From Streptomyces sp. NBC_01235 (GTDB lineage Bacteria; Actinomycetota; Actinomycetes; Streptomycetales; Streptomycetaceae), in NCBI RefSeq assembly GCF_035989285.1, contig NZ_CP108513.1, positions 3,348,001-3,412,000 of the forward strand: 64,000 nucleotides of DNA, written 5' to 3'. Positions 37,087 through 46,746 of the stretch are shown here, one piece after another. Both the position numbers and the translations under genes were made by a program. Positions within the stretch are counted from its first letter, which is position 1. Each line of letters begins with the position of its first letter. The notes below the pieces were generated by a model. The model did not search any database and was not told where the DNA came from. It saw only the letters and a program-made list of their open reading frames with translations.

Positions 37087-37701
37087 GTGTCCGTACTCCC
37101 CTTGGTCTTCACGAGCGGCTGGGCCAGCGGCGTCAACGCCTACGCGGTGGTGCTGCTCCTCGGCGTCTTCGGCGCGACCGGCCTGAGCGACGACGTACCT
37201 CAGACGCTGCAACGCCCCGAGGTGCTCGTCGCCGCGGGCGTGCTGTTCCTGTGCGAGGCGGTCGCCGACAAGATTCCCTACGTCGACTCGGCCTGGGACT
37301 CGGTGCACACGGTGGTCCGGCCGCTGGCCGGGGCCTGGGTGGGCGCGCTGCTCGCCGGGCAGAGCGGTTCGCTCTCGGACGTGGCGGCGGGGTTGCTGGG
37401 CGGTTCGACGGCGCTGGCCAGCCACACCGTCAAGGCGGGCACCCGGATGGCGGTCAACGCCTCGCCGGAGCCGTTCAGCAACGTGATCGTCAGCCTGGCC
37501 GAGGATCTCGGGGTCGGCGGGCTCGTGACGTTCGCGATGTTCCACCCGGGCGCGGCGGCGATCATCGCGGGCGTTCTGCTGCTGGCCGGACTGACGGTCC
37601 TGTTCTTCCTCGTCTCACGGATCCGCCGCTTCCTGCGGCGCAGGGCGCAGCGGCGGGAGGAACGCCGCCTGACGGGGCGGACAGAATCCTCTCCCTGGTG
37701 A
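37087..37701 (+). CDS. DUF4126 membrane protein
   Basis: 204 residues with about four to five membrane segments. The run SGWASGVNAYAVVLLLGVFG and LCEAVADKIPYVDSAWDSVHT match DUF4126, an uncharacterised family. The tail (about 180-204) is strongly basic. Start chosen at GTG 37087 from the -10 box 7 bases upstream and lack of a ribosome site; longer frames reach into C-rich noncoding sequence. Confidence 0.8.
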   Translation: MSVLPLVFTSGWASGVNAYAVVLLLGVFGATGLSDDVPQTLQRPEVLVAAGVLFLCEAVADKIPYVDSAWDSVHTVVRPLAGAWVGALLAGQSGSLSDVAAGLLGGSTALASHTVKAGTRMAVNASPEPFSNVIVSLAEDLGVGGLVTFAMFHPGAAAIIAGVLLLAGLTVLFFLVSRIRRFLRRRAQRREERRLTGRTESSPW

Positions 37702-37748
37702 GAGCGGGCTGGTCACGGGCCCGCGACGGCACTGTCGGTGGCGGCCGA

Positions 37749-37754
37749 TAAAGT
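37749..37754 (+). promoter_or_regulatory. -10 box 7 bases before the desaturase-like gene
   Basis: TAAAGT, 7 bases before the ATG at 37762, embedded in GGCCGATAAAGT. No -35 seen; leaderless transcription is likely. Confidence 0.5.
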
Positions 37755-37761
37755 CGCGGGC

Positions 37762-39264
37762 ATGGGACGGATTGCGGTGATCGGCGCCGGGATGGGCGCG
37801 CTGGCGGCGGCCGCCCGGCTGGCCGTGGCGGGCCACCGGGTGACGGTGTACGAGCGGACGGAGACGTACGGCGGAGCGGTGCGCCGCTTCGAGCGGGACG
37901 GATTCGGCTTCGACACCGGCCCGGGCCTGCTCCCGCTCCCCGCCGTCTACCGCGACCTGTTCGTCAAGACCGGCAAGGAGCCGCTGGAGGCCTGTGTCGA
38001 GCTGGTCCAGGTCGACCCGTGCGCACGGCACGTGTTCGCGGACGGCACCGAGGTGTCCCTGCCGAACGCCTCACGCGCGGGGGTCGTCTCGGCGCTGGAC
38101 GATGCGCTGGGGGCGCGGGCAGGGCAGCGCTGGGGCGACTTCCTGGTCCGGGCCCGGGAGGCCTGGGACCGCACCCGTCGCCCGCTCCTGGAGGAGCCCC
38201 TGTGGCCGAACTGGTCGGTGCTGGCCGACCGCGAGCCCTATCCGGCGGTCCCCCACAAGCGGCTGCTGCGCACCCGGCAGGCTGGCACCCTCGCCGAGGT
38301 CGGCGCCTGGGAGCTGCGCGATCCCCGGCTCGCCGCGCTGCTCGAGGGTCACGCGCTCGCGTACGGCCTGGATCCACGGGTCGCCCCGGCGAGCGCGGCG
38401 GTCCTGCCGTACATGGAGCACGCCTTCGGCACGTGGTACGTGCGCGGGGGGATGCGGGAGCTGGCCCGCGCGGTGTACGAACGGTGTCTGGCGCGCCGGG
38501 TCGAGTTCGTGTTCGACGCCGAGGTCGCCCGGGTCCTGGAGAAAGACGGCCGCGCGGCGGGCGTGGAGCTGGCTGGGGGCACCTCCCAGGCTTTCGGCTC
38601 TGGGGGAGGGACGGTGGCGGAGGCGGACTTCGTGGTCGCCCCCGGCAGCGTCGAGGGTCTGCCCGCGCGCGCGGACGGCGAAGTCACCCGCCAGCAGGGT
38701 CTGCCCAGTCGGCTGACCGTGCTGCTCGCGCTGCGCGGCGCCCGGCCCGACGGGACCGCGCACCGGACGGTGGTGCACACCGCGGACCGCGAGGGCGAGT
38801 TGGACAGCCTGTTCGGCACCGTGCCGTCGGTGCCCGCGCGGCCGACGGTGACGGTCCTGCGGCCCGACGACCCCGGGCTGGTCCCGGACGGCGACCGCGA
38901 GGCGGTCACGCTCAGTGCCGTGGTCCCTGCCGGGGCGGAGATACACGACGAGCACGTGGACGCGCTGGTCGCCGTCGCCGAGCGTGCCGTCCCCGGTCTG
39001 CGGGACCGCGTCCTGTGGCGGGAGGTGCGCACGCCCGCCGACATCGCGCGGGAGACCGGCGCGGCGGGCGGGGCCGTTCCGGCGCCGGCGCTGGCCGGGG
39101 TCGGGGGGCGACTGCTGCATCCCGCCAACTCCACGGGCCTGCAAGGCCTGTTCACCGTCGGCGGCTGGTCGCACCCGGGCGGCGGGCTTCCGCACGCGGG
39201 CATGTCGGGCGCGCTGGTGTCCGGCCTGATCGTGGAAGGACCGGAGTTCCGGGGCTCGCAGTGA
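37762..39264 (+). CDS. Phytoene-desaturase-like FAD-dependent oxidoreductase
   Basis: 500 residues. N-terminal dinucleotide-binding motif VIGAGMGALAAAARLAVAGHRVTVYERTETYGG and the C-terminal FAD motif GLFTVGGWSHPGGGLPHAGMSGALV are those of the CrtI/NAD(P)-binding amine-oxidase-like family. There are no other carotenoid genes beside it, so the substrate is open. The stretch about 272-284 (AGGTSQAFGSGGG) is encoded by a short GC-rich palindromic element inserted in frame. ATG start with -10 box 7 bases upstream. Confidence 0.85.
   Translation: MGRIAVIGAGMGALAAAARLAVAGHRVTVYERTETYGGAVRRFERDGFGFDTGPGLLPLPAVYRDLFVKTGKEPLEACVELVQVDPCARHVFADGTEVSLPNASRAGVVSALDDALGARAGQRWGDFLVRAREAWDRTRRPLLEEPLWPNWSVLADREPYPAVPHKRLLRTRQAGTLAEVGAWELRDPRLAALLEGHALAYGLDPRVAPASAAVLPYMEHAFGTWYVRGGMRELARAVYERCLARRVEFVFDAEVARVLEKDGRAAGVELAGGTSQAFGSGGGTVAEADFVVAPGSVEGLPARADGEVTRQQGLPSRLTVLLALRGARPDGTAHRTVVHTADREGELDSLFGTVPSVPARPTVTVLRPDDPGLVPDGDREAVTLSAVVPAGAEIHDEHVDALVAVAERAVPGLRDRVLWREVRTPADIARETGAAGGAVPAPALAGVGGRLLHPANSTGLQGLFTVGGWSHPGGGLPHAGMSGALVSGLIVEGPEFRGSQ
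38572..38610. repeat. Short palindromic element inside the oxidoreductase gene
   Basis: GGGGGCACCTCCCAG...CTGGGGGAGGG: imperfect inverted repeat with arms around GCTTTCGGCT. I recall near-identical short palindromes scattered through Streptomyces genomes, often intergenic. Here it keeps the frame and adds a Gly/Ser-rich loop. Confidence 0.55.
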
Positions 39265-39310
39265 GCCCCCGGTGGAACGTCGGGCGGGAGGCGTCCCGGG
39301 GGAACGCGTC

Positions 39311-39348
39311 CGTCAGAACCGATACCGCTCGTCAGAAGCGATACTGGT
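39311..39348. repeat. 19-base tandem duplication at a gene 3' end
   Basis: Two adjacent 19-base copies, 16/19 identical (39311-39329, 39330-39348). The right copy encodes the QYRF-stop end of the leftward gene; the left copy lies after the stop and carries a similar RYRF-stop in another frame. Confidence 0.6.
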
Positions 39349-40369
39349 CGTCGAAGCCGTTCCCCTGGCCCTGCCCCTGCTGCTGTCCGTCGCCCTGGTA
39401 CGGGTACTGCTGGTGCTCGGGCGGGAGTTCGCCGCCGAGCGGGTCGTCGGTGTTGCGCTGCTGCGGGACCCAGACGCCGCCGGGCGGGGTCTCCCCGTAG
39501 CCGCCGTTGCCGTACTGGTCCTGGCCGTAGCCCTGTTGCCCGTACTGCTGCTGGCCGTAGTCGGCGTCGTAGGAGCCGCCGCCGTAGGTCTGGGTGCCGA
39601 TGTACGGGTCGGAATAGGCGGCGTACTGCTGCTCGCCGGTGGCGTCGTAGCCGTACTGCTGCTGGTGGTACCCGGCGTACGTGTCGTATCCGTAGTTCTG
39701 GTCCGCGCCCTGGGCGGCCGCCGCGTACTGGTCCTGGGGCTGGGCCTGGCCGTTCGCGGCGGCGTACGCGGCGTCGCTGTATATGCCGTAGGAGCCGGTC
39801 TCGTCGGGCAGGGGCTGCGGCTCGTAGACGGAGGTGGTCTCGGCGGCCGTCGGGTCGGCGCCGCGGGCCGCGGGCGTGAAGACGTCGTCGCGGTCGTAGT
39901 CGTCGTCGCCGAACGTGTTCCCGTCGCCGAAGGCGTTCTTGTCCCGGCCGAACGCCGAGTCGGCGCCGTACGGGGTGTCGGAGTCAAGACCCGCCTCGGC
40001 CGCCTCCAGACCGGAGACCTCGAGGGCCGGGTCCTGACGCTCGGCCTTGCCACGACGGCGCTTGGGCAGCTTGCCGCCGCCGCTGCCGCCACTCTCCGCG
40101 GCCACGTCCGCGTCGGCGCGCCGAAAGGCCCAGCCCTCCGCGAATCCGCGCCGGAACGAGAGCGTGACGTAGGTCTGGCCGACCGCGAAGGCGGCCGCAC
40201 CCAGTGCGATGACGACGACCGACGGGATCAGGACACCGAAGACGACGCCGAGGAAGCCGACAAAGGCCAGCAGTCGCCAGCGCAACCGCGCCTTGTACTG
40301 CAGCAGCACCTCACCGAGCAGCCACAACGCGACGATGCCGAACGCGATGTAGAGGACCGTCCAGCCCAT
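39332..40369 (-). CDS. Small membrane protein with long Gln/Tyr/Gly-rich disordered tail
   Basis: 345 residues, not a family I recognise. Two membrane segments near the N terminus (about 3-22 and 32-64), a basic cluster KLPKRRRGKAERQ at about 99-111, an acidic Asp-rich stretch, then about 190 residues dominated by Tyr, Gln, Gly, Ala and Asp (many QYG, YGQ, QQYG units), like prion-type low-complexity sequence. ATG start. Expressed away from the neighbouring desaturase-like gene. Confidence 0.75.
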   Translation of the reverse strand: MGWTVLYIAFGIVALWLLGEVLLQYKARLRWRLLAFVGFLGVVFGVLIPSVVVIALGAAAFAVGQTYVTLSFRRGFAEGWAFRRADADVAAESGGSGGGKLPKRRRGKAERQDPALEVSGLEAAEAGLDSDTPYGADSAFGRDKNAFGDGNTFGDDDYDRDDVFTPAARGADPTAAETTSVYEPQPLPDETGSYGIYSDAAYAAANGQAQPQDQYAAAAQGADQNYGYDTYAGYHQQQYGYDATGEQQYAAYSDPYIGTQTYGGGSYDADYGQQQYGQQGYGQDQYGNGGYGETPPGGVWVPQQRNTDDPLGGELPPEHQQYPYQGDGQQQGQGQGNGFDDQYRF

Positions 40370-40425
40370 GTACGCCCCTCTCCCAGTGGCCGCTACGCAG
40401 TGTGTCGTATGTCGGTGCGACCGGT

Positions 40426-41361
<936 letters not shown>

Positions 41362-41476
41362 GTCAGGGGTGGGCGGTCCCCCAACCGGATGGGGTAAATT
41401 TGCCCGAATTGTCGACTCGTTGTCCATCCCTTGGACAACCGCACGAGGGACGACCGCAGGAGCCGGGCCGGCCGGG

Positions 41477-42124
41477 CTACACCCCGCTCAGCCGCTTCGC
41501 GAACTCCGCCGCCGCGGCACCGGGGTCGTCCGCCTCCGTGATCGCCCGGACGACGACGACTCGGCGGGCGCCCGCCGCCAGCACCTCGTCGAGGTTGCCC
41601 AGGTCGATGCCGCCGATGGCGAACCAGGGGCGGTCGGTGCCGAGGGAGGCCGTGTGCCGGACCAGGTCGAGGCCGGGGGCGTGCCGCCCGGGCTTGGTGG
41701 GCGTGGGCCAGCACGGGCCGGTGCAGAAGTAGTCCACGCCCTCCTGGACGGCGGCGGCCTCGGCCTCCGCCGCGGCGTGCGTGGAGCGGCCTATGAGGAC
41801 GTCGTCGCCGAGGATCGCGCGGGCCGCGGGGACCGGCAGGTCGCCCTGTCCCAGGTGGAGGGCGGCGGCGCCGGCGGCGTGCGCGACGTCCGCGCGGTCG
41901 TTGACCGCGAGCAGCTTGCCGTGCCGGGCGCAGGCGTCGGCGAACACCTTCAGGTGCTCCAGCTCCTCGGCCGCCTCCATGCCCTTGTCGCGCAGCTGGA
42001 CGATGTCGACGCCGCACTCGAGGACCGCGTCCAGGAACTCTGGAAGGTCGCCCCGGCGGGTGCGGGCGTCCGTGCAGAGGTACAGACGGGCGTCCGCCAG
42101 GCGGGTGCGGGCGGTGTCGGGCAT
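41477..42124 (-). CDS. thiE: Thiamine phosphate synthase
   Basis: 215 residues. Joins HMP-PP and the thiazole phosphate. Motifs VQLRDKGM (pyrophosphate binding, residues near 42-49), [38 protein letters not shown] and [27 protein letters not shown] are typical. ATG start with GGGGGA. Transcribed away from the thiOSG operon about 2.3 kb to the right; no TPP riboswitch seen in its own leader. Confidence 0.96.
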   Translation of the reverse strand: MPDTARTRLADARLYLCTDARTRRGDLPEFLDAVLECGVDIVQLRDKGMEAAEELEHLKVFADACARHGKLLAVNDRADVAHAAGAAALHLGQGDLPVPAARAILGDDVLIGRSTHAAAEAEAAAVQEGVDYFCTGPCWPTPTKPGRHAPGLDLVRHTASLGTDRPWFAIGGIDLGNLDEVLAAGARRVVVVRAITEADDPGAAAAEFAKRLSGV

Positions 42125-42199
42125 ACGAAAGTCCCCCAGGGTGGTGGCGTACGAGGGCGGGCGGCCCCCGTACGCCGGGTGATGGTTCGAATCCTCGGC

Positions 42200-42565
42200 T
42201 CAGACGGCGAGCGCCTGGGCGCGGCGCTTCACCTCCGTGCCGCGATTCTCACTCAGGGCCTGCGCCGGAGTGCCGGGCAGGCTCGGGTCGGGGGTGAAGA
42301 GCCACTCGAGCATCTCTTCGTCCGTGAAGCCGTCGTCCCGCAGCAGCGTCAGGGTCCCGGACAGGCCCTTGACCACCTTGTCCCCGTCGATGAAGGCGGC
42401 GGGAACGTGCAGCGCGCGGTTCTCGCCACGGCGTACGGCGATGAGCTGGCCCTCCTTGACCAGCTGCCGCACGCGCGTCACCTCGACATCGAGCATTTCT
42501 GCGATGTCGGGCACGGTGAGCCAGGCGGGGACGAGAGCATCGATCTTTGCGTCAATCTCGGTCAC
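42200..42565 (-). CDS. Rv2175c-like helix-turn-helix DNA-binding protein
   Basis: 121 residues. N-terminal winged helix-turn-helix (about 14-55: WLTVPDIAEMLDVEVTRVRQLVKEGQLIAVRR) and the C-terminal domain typical of the Rv2175c family (GFTDEEMLEWLFTPDPSLPGTPAQAL). In M. tuberculosis this protein is phosphorylated by the neighbouring kinase PknL; here a PASTA kinase lies 4 kb away. Start at GTG 42565 gives the family length; upstream open codons are noise. Confidence 0.88.
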   Translation of the reverse strand: MTEIDAKIDALVPAWLTVPDIAEMLDVEVTRVRQLVKEGQLIAVRRGENRALHVPAAFIDGDKVVKGLSGTLTLLRDDGFTDEEMLEWLFTPDPSLPGTPAQALSENRGTEVKRRAQALAV

Positions 42566-42624
42566 GGGAACAAGCCTGCCATCTGCCACTGACAGTCGGA
42601 AGCCGGGCCGGTCCGACCGAGTGC

Positions 42625-43872
42625 TCAGGCCGAGGCCGTCGCCGCCTTCAGCGGCCGTGCCGGGTCCGCCAGAAGCCGTGGGTTCATGGGTGTGGCGGCC
42701 TCGATCAGCCGCCTGCCCTGGGCGAGGTCGCGGGGGCGGCCGACGGCCAGCAGGGCGACCAGGCGGTCCTCGCGCAGCCAGCACACCGTCCAGGCCGGTC
42801 CCGAGGGGTCGCCGCGCCACAGGGTGCTGTCGGCGCCGGCGTGGTGGCCGGCGTACTGGACGAAGCGGCCGAACTGCTCGGACCAGAAGTACGGCACCGG
42901 GTCGTAGACGGCGGGCGGCTCGCCGGTGGCCTCGCCGAGGATGTTCGCCGCGACCGTGCGCGGCCCTTGGAGGGCGTTGTCCCAGTGATGGACGAGGAGC
43001 CGCTCCCCGTACCTTCCCGACGGGAAGGAGGCGCAGTCGCCGACCGCGTACACGTCCGGCACGGAGGTGCGCAGGTGGGCGTCGGCCACGACCTCGCGGT
43101 GCGCGCCGAGCTCGATGCCGGAGCCGGCCAGCCAGGCGGTGGCGGGGCGGGCGCCGATGCCGACCACGACGGCGCCGGCGGGCAGCCGCGAGCCGTCGTC
43201 GAGGACGACCGCGCCGGGCTCGACGCGCTCCACGCGCGCGTGGGTGCGCAGGACCGTACCGCTGTCGGCGTACCAGGCGGTCATCGGGGCGGCCACCTCG
43301 GCGGGCAGCGCCCCGGCCAGCGGCCGCTCGGCGGCCTCGACGACGGTGACCGCGCAGCCGGCCTCGCGCGCGGCCGTGGCGAACTCCGCGCCGATCCAGC
43401 CGGCGCCGACGACCACGACGTCGTGCTGCCGGGCGAGCACGGGCCGCAGCCGTTCGGCGTCGTCCAGGGTGCGCAGCAGATGGACGCCGGGCACGCCCTC
43501 GGCGCCGGGCAGCCGGATCGGTTCGGCGCCGGTGGCGAGGACGAGGATGTCGTACGGGACGGGTCCGGTCTCGGTGTCCAGCTCATGGTCGGCGGGGCGC
43601 AGCCCGAGGACCTCGCGGCCGAGGACCAGCTCGATGCCGAGGCTCTCGAAGTCGACGTCGAAGGCGGAGCCCTCGGCCTTGCCGAGCAGGACGGCCTTGG
43701 ACAGTGGGGGCCGGTCGTAGGGCTGGTGGGGTTCGGCGCCGATCAGCGTCACCGTGCCGTCGAAGCCCTGTTCACGCAGGGCGACCGCGGTCTGCACCCC
43801 GGCCATTCCCGCGCCGACGACCACCACGCGCCGCCTGGCCGGCCTGCCTTCTTCGCGCCTCTGCTCGCTCAC
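42625..43872 (-). CDS. FAD-dependent pyridine nucleotide-disulfide-type oxidoreductase (ferredoxin reductase-like)
   Basis: 415 residues. FAD motif VVVVGAGMAGVQTAVALREQGF, NAD(P)H motif VVVVGAGWIGAEFATAAREAG, and the second FAD motif VPDVYAVGDCASFPS place it with rubredoxin/ferredoxin reductases of the putidaredoxin-reductase type. Nearby redox partner not found. GTG start with a -10 box TAAGGT 6 bases upstream and an inverted repeat over the promoter. Confidence 0.93.
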   Translation of the reverse strand: MSEQRREEGRPARRRVVVVGAGMAGVQTAVALREQGFDGTVTLIGAEPHQPYDRPPLSKAVLLGKAEGSAFDVDFESLGIELVLGREVLGLRPADHELDTETGPVPYDILVLATGAEPIRLPGAEGVPGVHLLRTLDDAERLRPVLARQHDVVVVGAGWIGAEFATAAREAGCAVTVVEAAERPLAGALPAEVAAPMTAWYADSGTVLRTHARVERVEPGAVVLDDGSRLPAGAVVVGIGARPATAWLAGSGIELGAHREVVADAHLRTSVPDVYAVGDCASFPSGRYGERLLVHHWDNALQGPRTVAANILGEATGEPPAVYDPVPYFWSEQFGRFVQYAGHHAGADSTLWRGDPSGPAWTVCWLREDRLVALLAVGRPRDLAQGRRLIEAATPMNPRLLADPARPLKAATASA

Positions 43873-43878
43873 CTGATC

Positions 43879-43908
43879 ACCTTAGACAACTGACTGTTCG
43901 TCAGTCAG
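43879..43908 (-). promoter_or_regulatory. Promoter and overlapping inverted repeat of the oxidoreductase gene
   Basis: -10 TAAGGT (43884-43879) with CTGACT (43908-43903) as -35 at 18-base spacing. CTGACTG-N5-CAGTCAG (43890-43908) covers the -35 and spacer, a TetR-like operator arrangement. It also overlaps the stop codon of the upstream gene. Confidence 0.5.
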
Positions 43909-44255
43909 CCGTCGTGGTCCGTGACCTGCTCCACAACGCTGGTGCCGCTGCCCTCCTGCGACTCCCACTCCCAGGCCTCCTCGAGACGCACCCGCCCGTC
44001 CGGCAGCTCCACGAGCGTCGACACGCAGTGGCCGGAGGACGTCGTCCCGTCGTGCTTGAGCTGGACGTACCGGAAGTCGAGCCGGTCCCCTCGCCGGGTA
44101 CCCACCAGATGGCCGCGTACGACGTCGCCGCCCGCGTAGTCCGCCCAGATCACGCCGTCCCGCTCGCGGTAGGAGAAGCGGGTGCGGGTACCGACCTGCC
44201 CCGCGGCCTGGTCGGCGACGGGGGCGAGGACGAGACCGTCGAGCGAACGGGGCAC
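43905..44255 (-). CDS. Uncharacterised lipocalin-like small protein
   Basis: 116 residues, predicted beta-rich: FSYRERDGVIWADYAGGDVVRGHLVGTRRGDRLDFRYVQL, then RVRLEEAWEWESQEGSGTSVVEQV. Homologues are widespread, also in Bacteroidetes, and have been mislabelled n-acetylglutamate synthase without support that I know. GTG start with AGGGAG. Its stop lies inside the next gene's operator. Confidence 0.75.
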   Translation of the reverse strand: MPRSLDGLVLAPVADQAAGQVGTRTRFSYRERDGVIWADYAGGDVVRGHLVGTRRGDRLDFRYVQLKHDGTTSSGHCVSTLVELPDGRVRLEEAWEWESQEGSGTSVVEQVTDHDG

Positions 44256-44293
44256 GGGCGGAGGCTCCCTTACTGAGACGTACGGCGTCGGGC

Positions 44294-44299
44294 TAGGGT
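44294..44299 (+). promoter_or_regulatory. -10 box of the thiOSG operon
   Basis: TAGGGT with a weak TTACTG -35 (44270-44275) 18 bases upstream; transcription would start about 10 bases ahead of the riboswitch. Confidence 0.45.
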
Positions 44300-44315
44300 G
44301 GCCAACCTAGAGCAC

Positions 44316-44404
44316 TCGCGGGAGCCCGGACGCACCGGGCTGAGAGGGAGGCTGGCGGCCTCCGACCGTACGAACCTGATCCGGGTCATGCCGGCGAAGG
44401 GAGG
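44316..44404 (+). promoter_or_regulatory. TPP riboswitch (thi box)
   Basis: Shows the THI-element core: GGAGCCCGGACGCACCGGGCTGAGAGGG with the conserved CTGAGAGG, a variable stem GAGGCTGGCGGCCTC, and CCGTACGAACCTGATCCGGGT with the conserved ACCTGAT and the closing CGAAGGGAGG. The ribosome site of thiO lies right at its 3' end, so TPP binding should block translation initiation. Confidence 0.96.
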
Positions 44405-44416
44405 GGCTGGACGCCC

Positions 44417-45579
44417 ATGTCGTCTCCACGTACGTCAGACGTCCTCGTCATCGGGGGCGGGATCATCGGGCTGGTCACGGCCTGGCGGGCCGCGCAGCGC
44501 GGCTTCGCCACGGCGGTGGTCGACCCGGAACCGGGCGGCGGGGCCGCCCGGGTGGCCGCCGGGATGCTGGCCGCCGTCACGGAACTGCACTACGGCGAGC
44601 AGACCCTCCTCGGACTGAATCTCGCGTCCGCGCGCCGCTACCCGGACTTCGTGGCGGAGCTGACGGAGCTGACCGGCCACGACGTCGGCTACCGGCGCTG
44701 CGGCACGCTCGCGGTCGCGCTGGACTCCGACGACCGCGCCCACCTGCGCGAACTGCACGCCCTGCAAAGGCAGTCGGGGCTGGAGTCGGAGTGGCTGTCC
44801 GGGCGGGAGTGCCGGCGCCTGGAGCCGATGCTCGCGCCGGGGGTGCGCGGCGGGCTGCGGGTGGACGGCGACCACCAGGTCGACCCGCGCCGGCTGGCCG
44901 GGGCGCTGATGACCGCGTGCGAGCGCGCGGGCGTGGCGTTCCACCGCGCGTGGGCCGAGCGGCTGTCCGTCGTGGGCGAGCGGGCCGCGGGGGTCGTCAC
45001 GGGGGACGGTACGGCGCTTGCGGCGGGGCAGGTGGTGCTCGCGGGCGGCAGTCTGAGCGGACGGCTGGCCGGGGTCCCGCAGGACGTGCTGCCGCCCGTG
45101 CGGCCGGTGAAGGGGCAGGTTCTGCGGCTGACCGTGCCGCGGCGGCACGCGCCGTTCCTGAGCCGGACGGTGCGGGCCGTGGTACGCGGCAGCCAGGTCT
45201 ACCTGGTGCCGCGGGAGAACGGCGAGCTCGTGGTGGGCGCGACCAGCGAGGAGCTGGGCTGGGACACGACGGTGACGGCGGGGGGCGTGTACGAGCTGCT
45301 GCGCGACGCCCATGAGCTGGTGCCGGGAATCACCGAGCTGCCGCTGACGGAGACGTGCGCGGGGCTGCGCCCCGGCTCCCCGGACAACGCGCCGCTGCTC
45401 GGGCCGACCGGTCTGGAGGGGCTGCTGCTGGCCACCGGGCACTATCGCAACGGTGTGCTGCTCACGCCGGTGACCGGTGACGTGATGGCGCACGTCCTGG
45501 CCACCGGCGAGCTCCCGGACGAGGCCCGTCCCTTCACGCCCCGGCGTTTCGCCGCCGCCGCACTCTCGGAGCAGCCCGC

Positions 45580-45583
<4 letters not shown>
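44417..45583 (+). CDS. thiO: Glycine oxidase ThiO
   Basis: 388 residues, FAD enzyme of the D-amino-acid oxidase fold that makes iminoglycine for thiazole synthesis. GGGIIG (13-18) begins the FAD loop; the C-terminal GLEGLLLATGHYRNGVLLTP motif is typical of ThiO. First gene after the TPP riboswitch, followed by thiS with a 4-base overlap. Confidence 0.96.
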
Positions 45584-46580
<997 letters not shown>

Positions 46581-46733
46581 CCGCCGGTCCGGCCTCCCGC
46601 CGATCGCACTCGGCGGCCGCCCCGCCGCGGCGCGGACCCGCGCCCCCGTCCCTCATGTCGTGGTTCGCGTCACAGGTCGGCTTCAGTCCCGCTCCGAAGG
46701 GGTGGAAGCTGCGGAGGTGTCAGCGGTGGCTCG

Positions 46734-46739
46734 TACACT
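46734..46739 (+). promoter_or_regulatory. -10 box 7 bases before the kinase start
   Basis: TACACT, 7 bases before GTG 46747. Competes with a ribosome site GGAGG (46713-46717) that would serve a GTG at 46726. Confidence 0.45.
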
Positions 46740-46746
46740 CGCCTGC

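Noticed and set aside
37744..37751. GCCGATAA, an exact match to the -10 of sigma-WhiG promoters, before the desaturase-like gene
   Set aside because: The required TAAA -35 element is not at the right distance (the bases are GACG), so the match is more simply a -10 TAAAGT box.
43905..44255. Annotation of the small beta-rich protein as n-acetylglutamate synthase
   Set aside because: No GNAT acetyl-CoA motif is present and the size and fold do not fit; the label seems to be propagated error.
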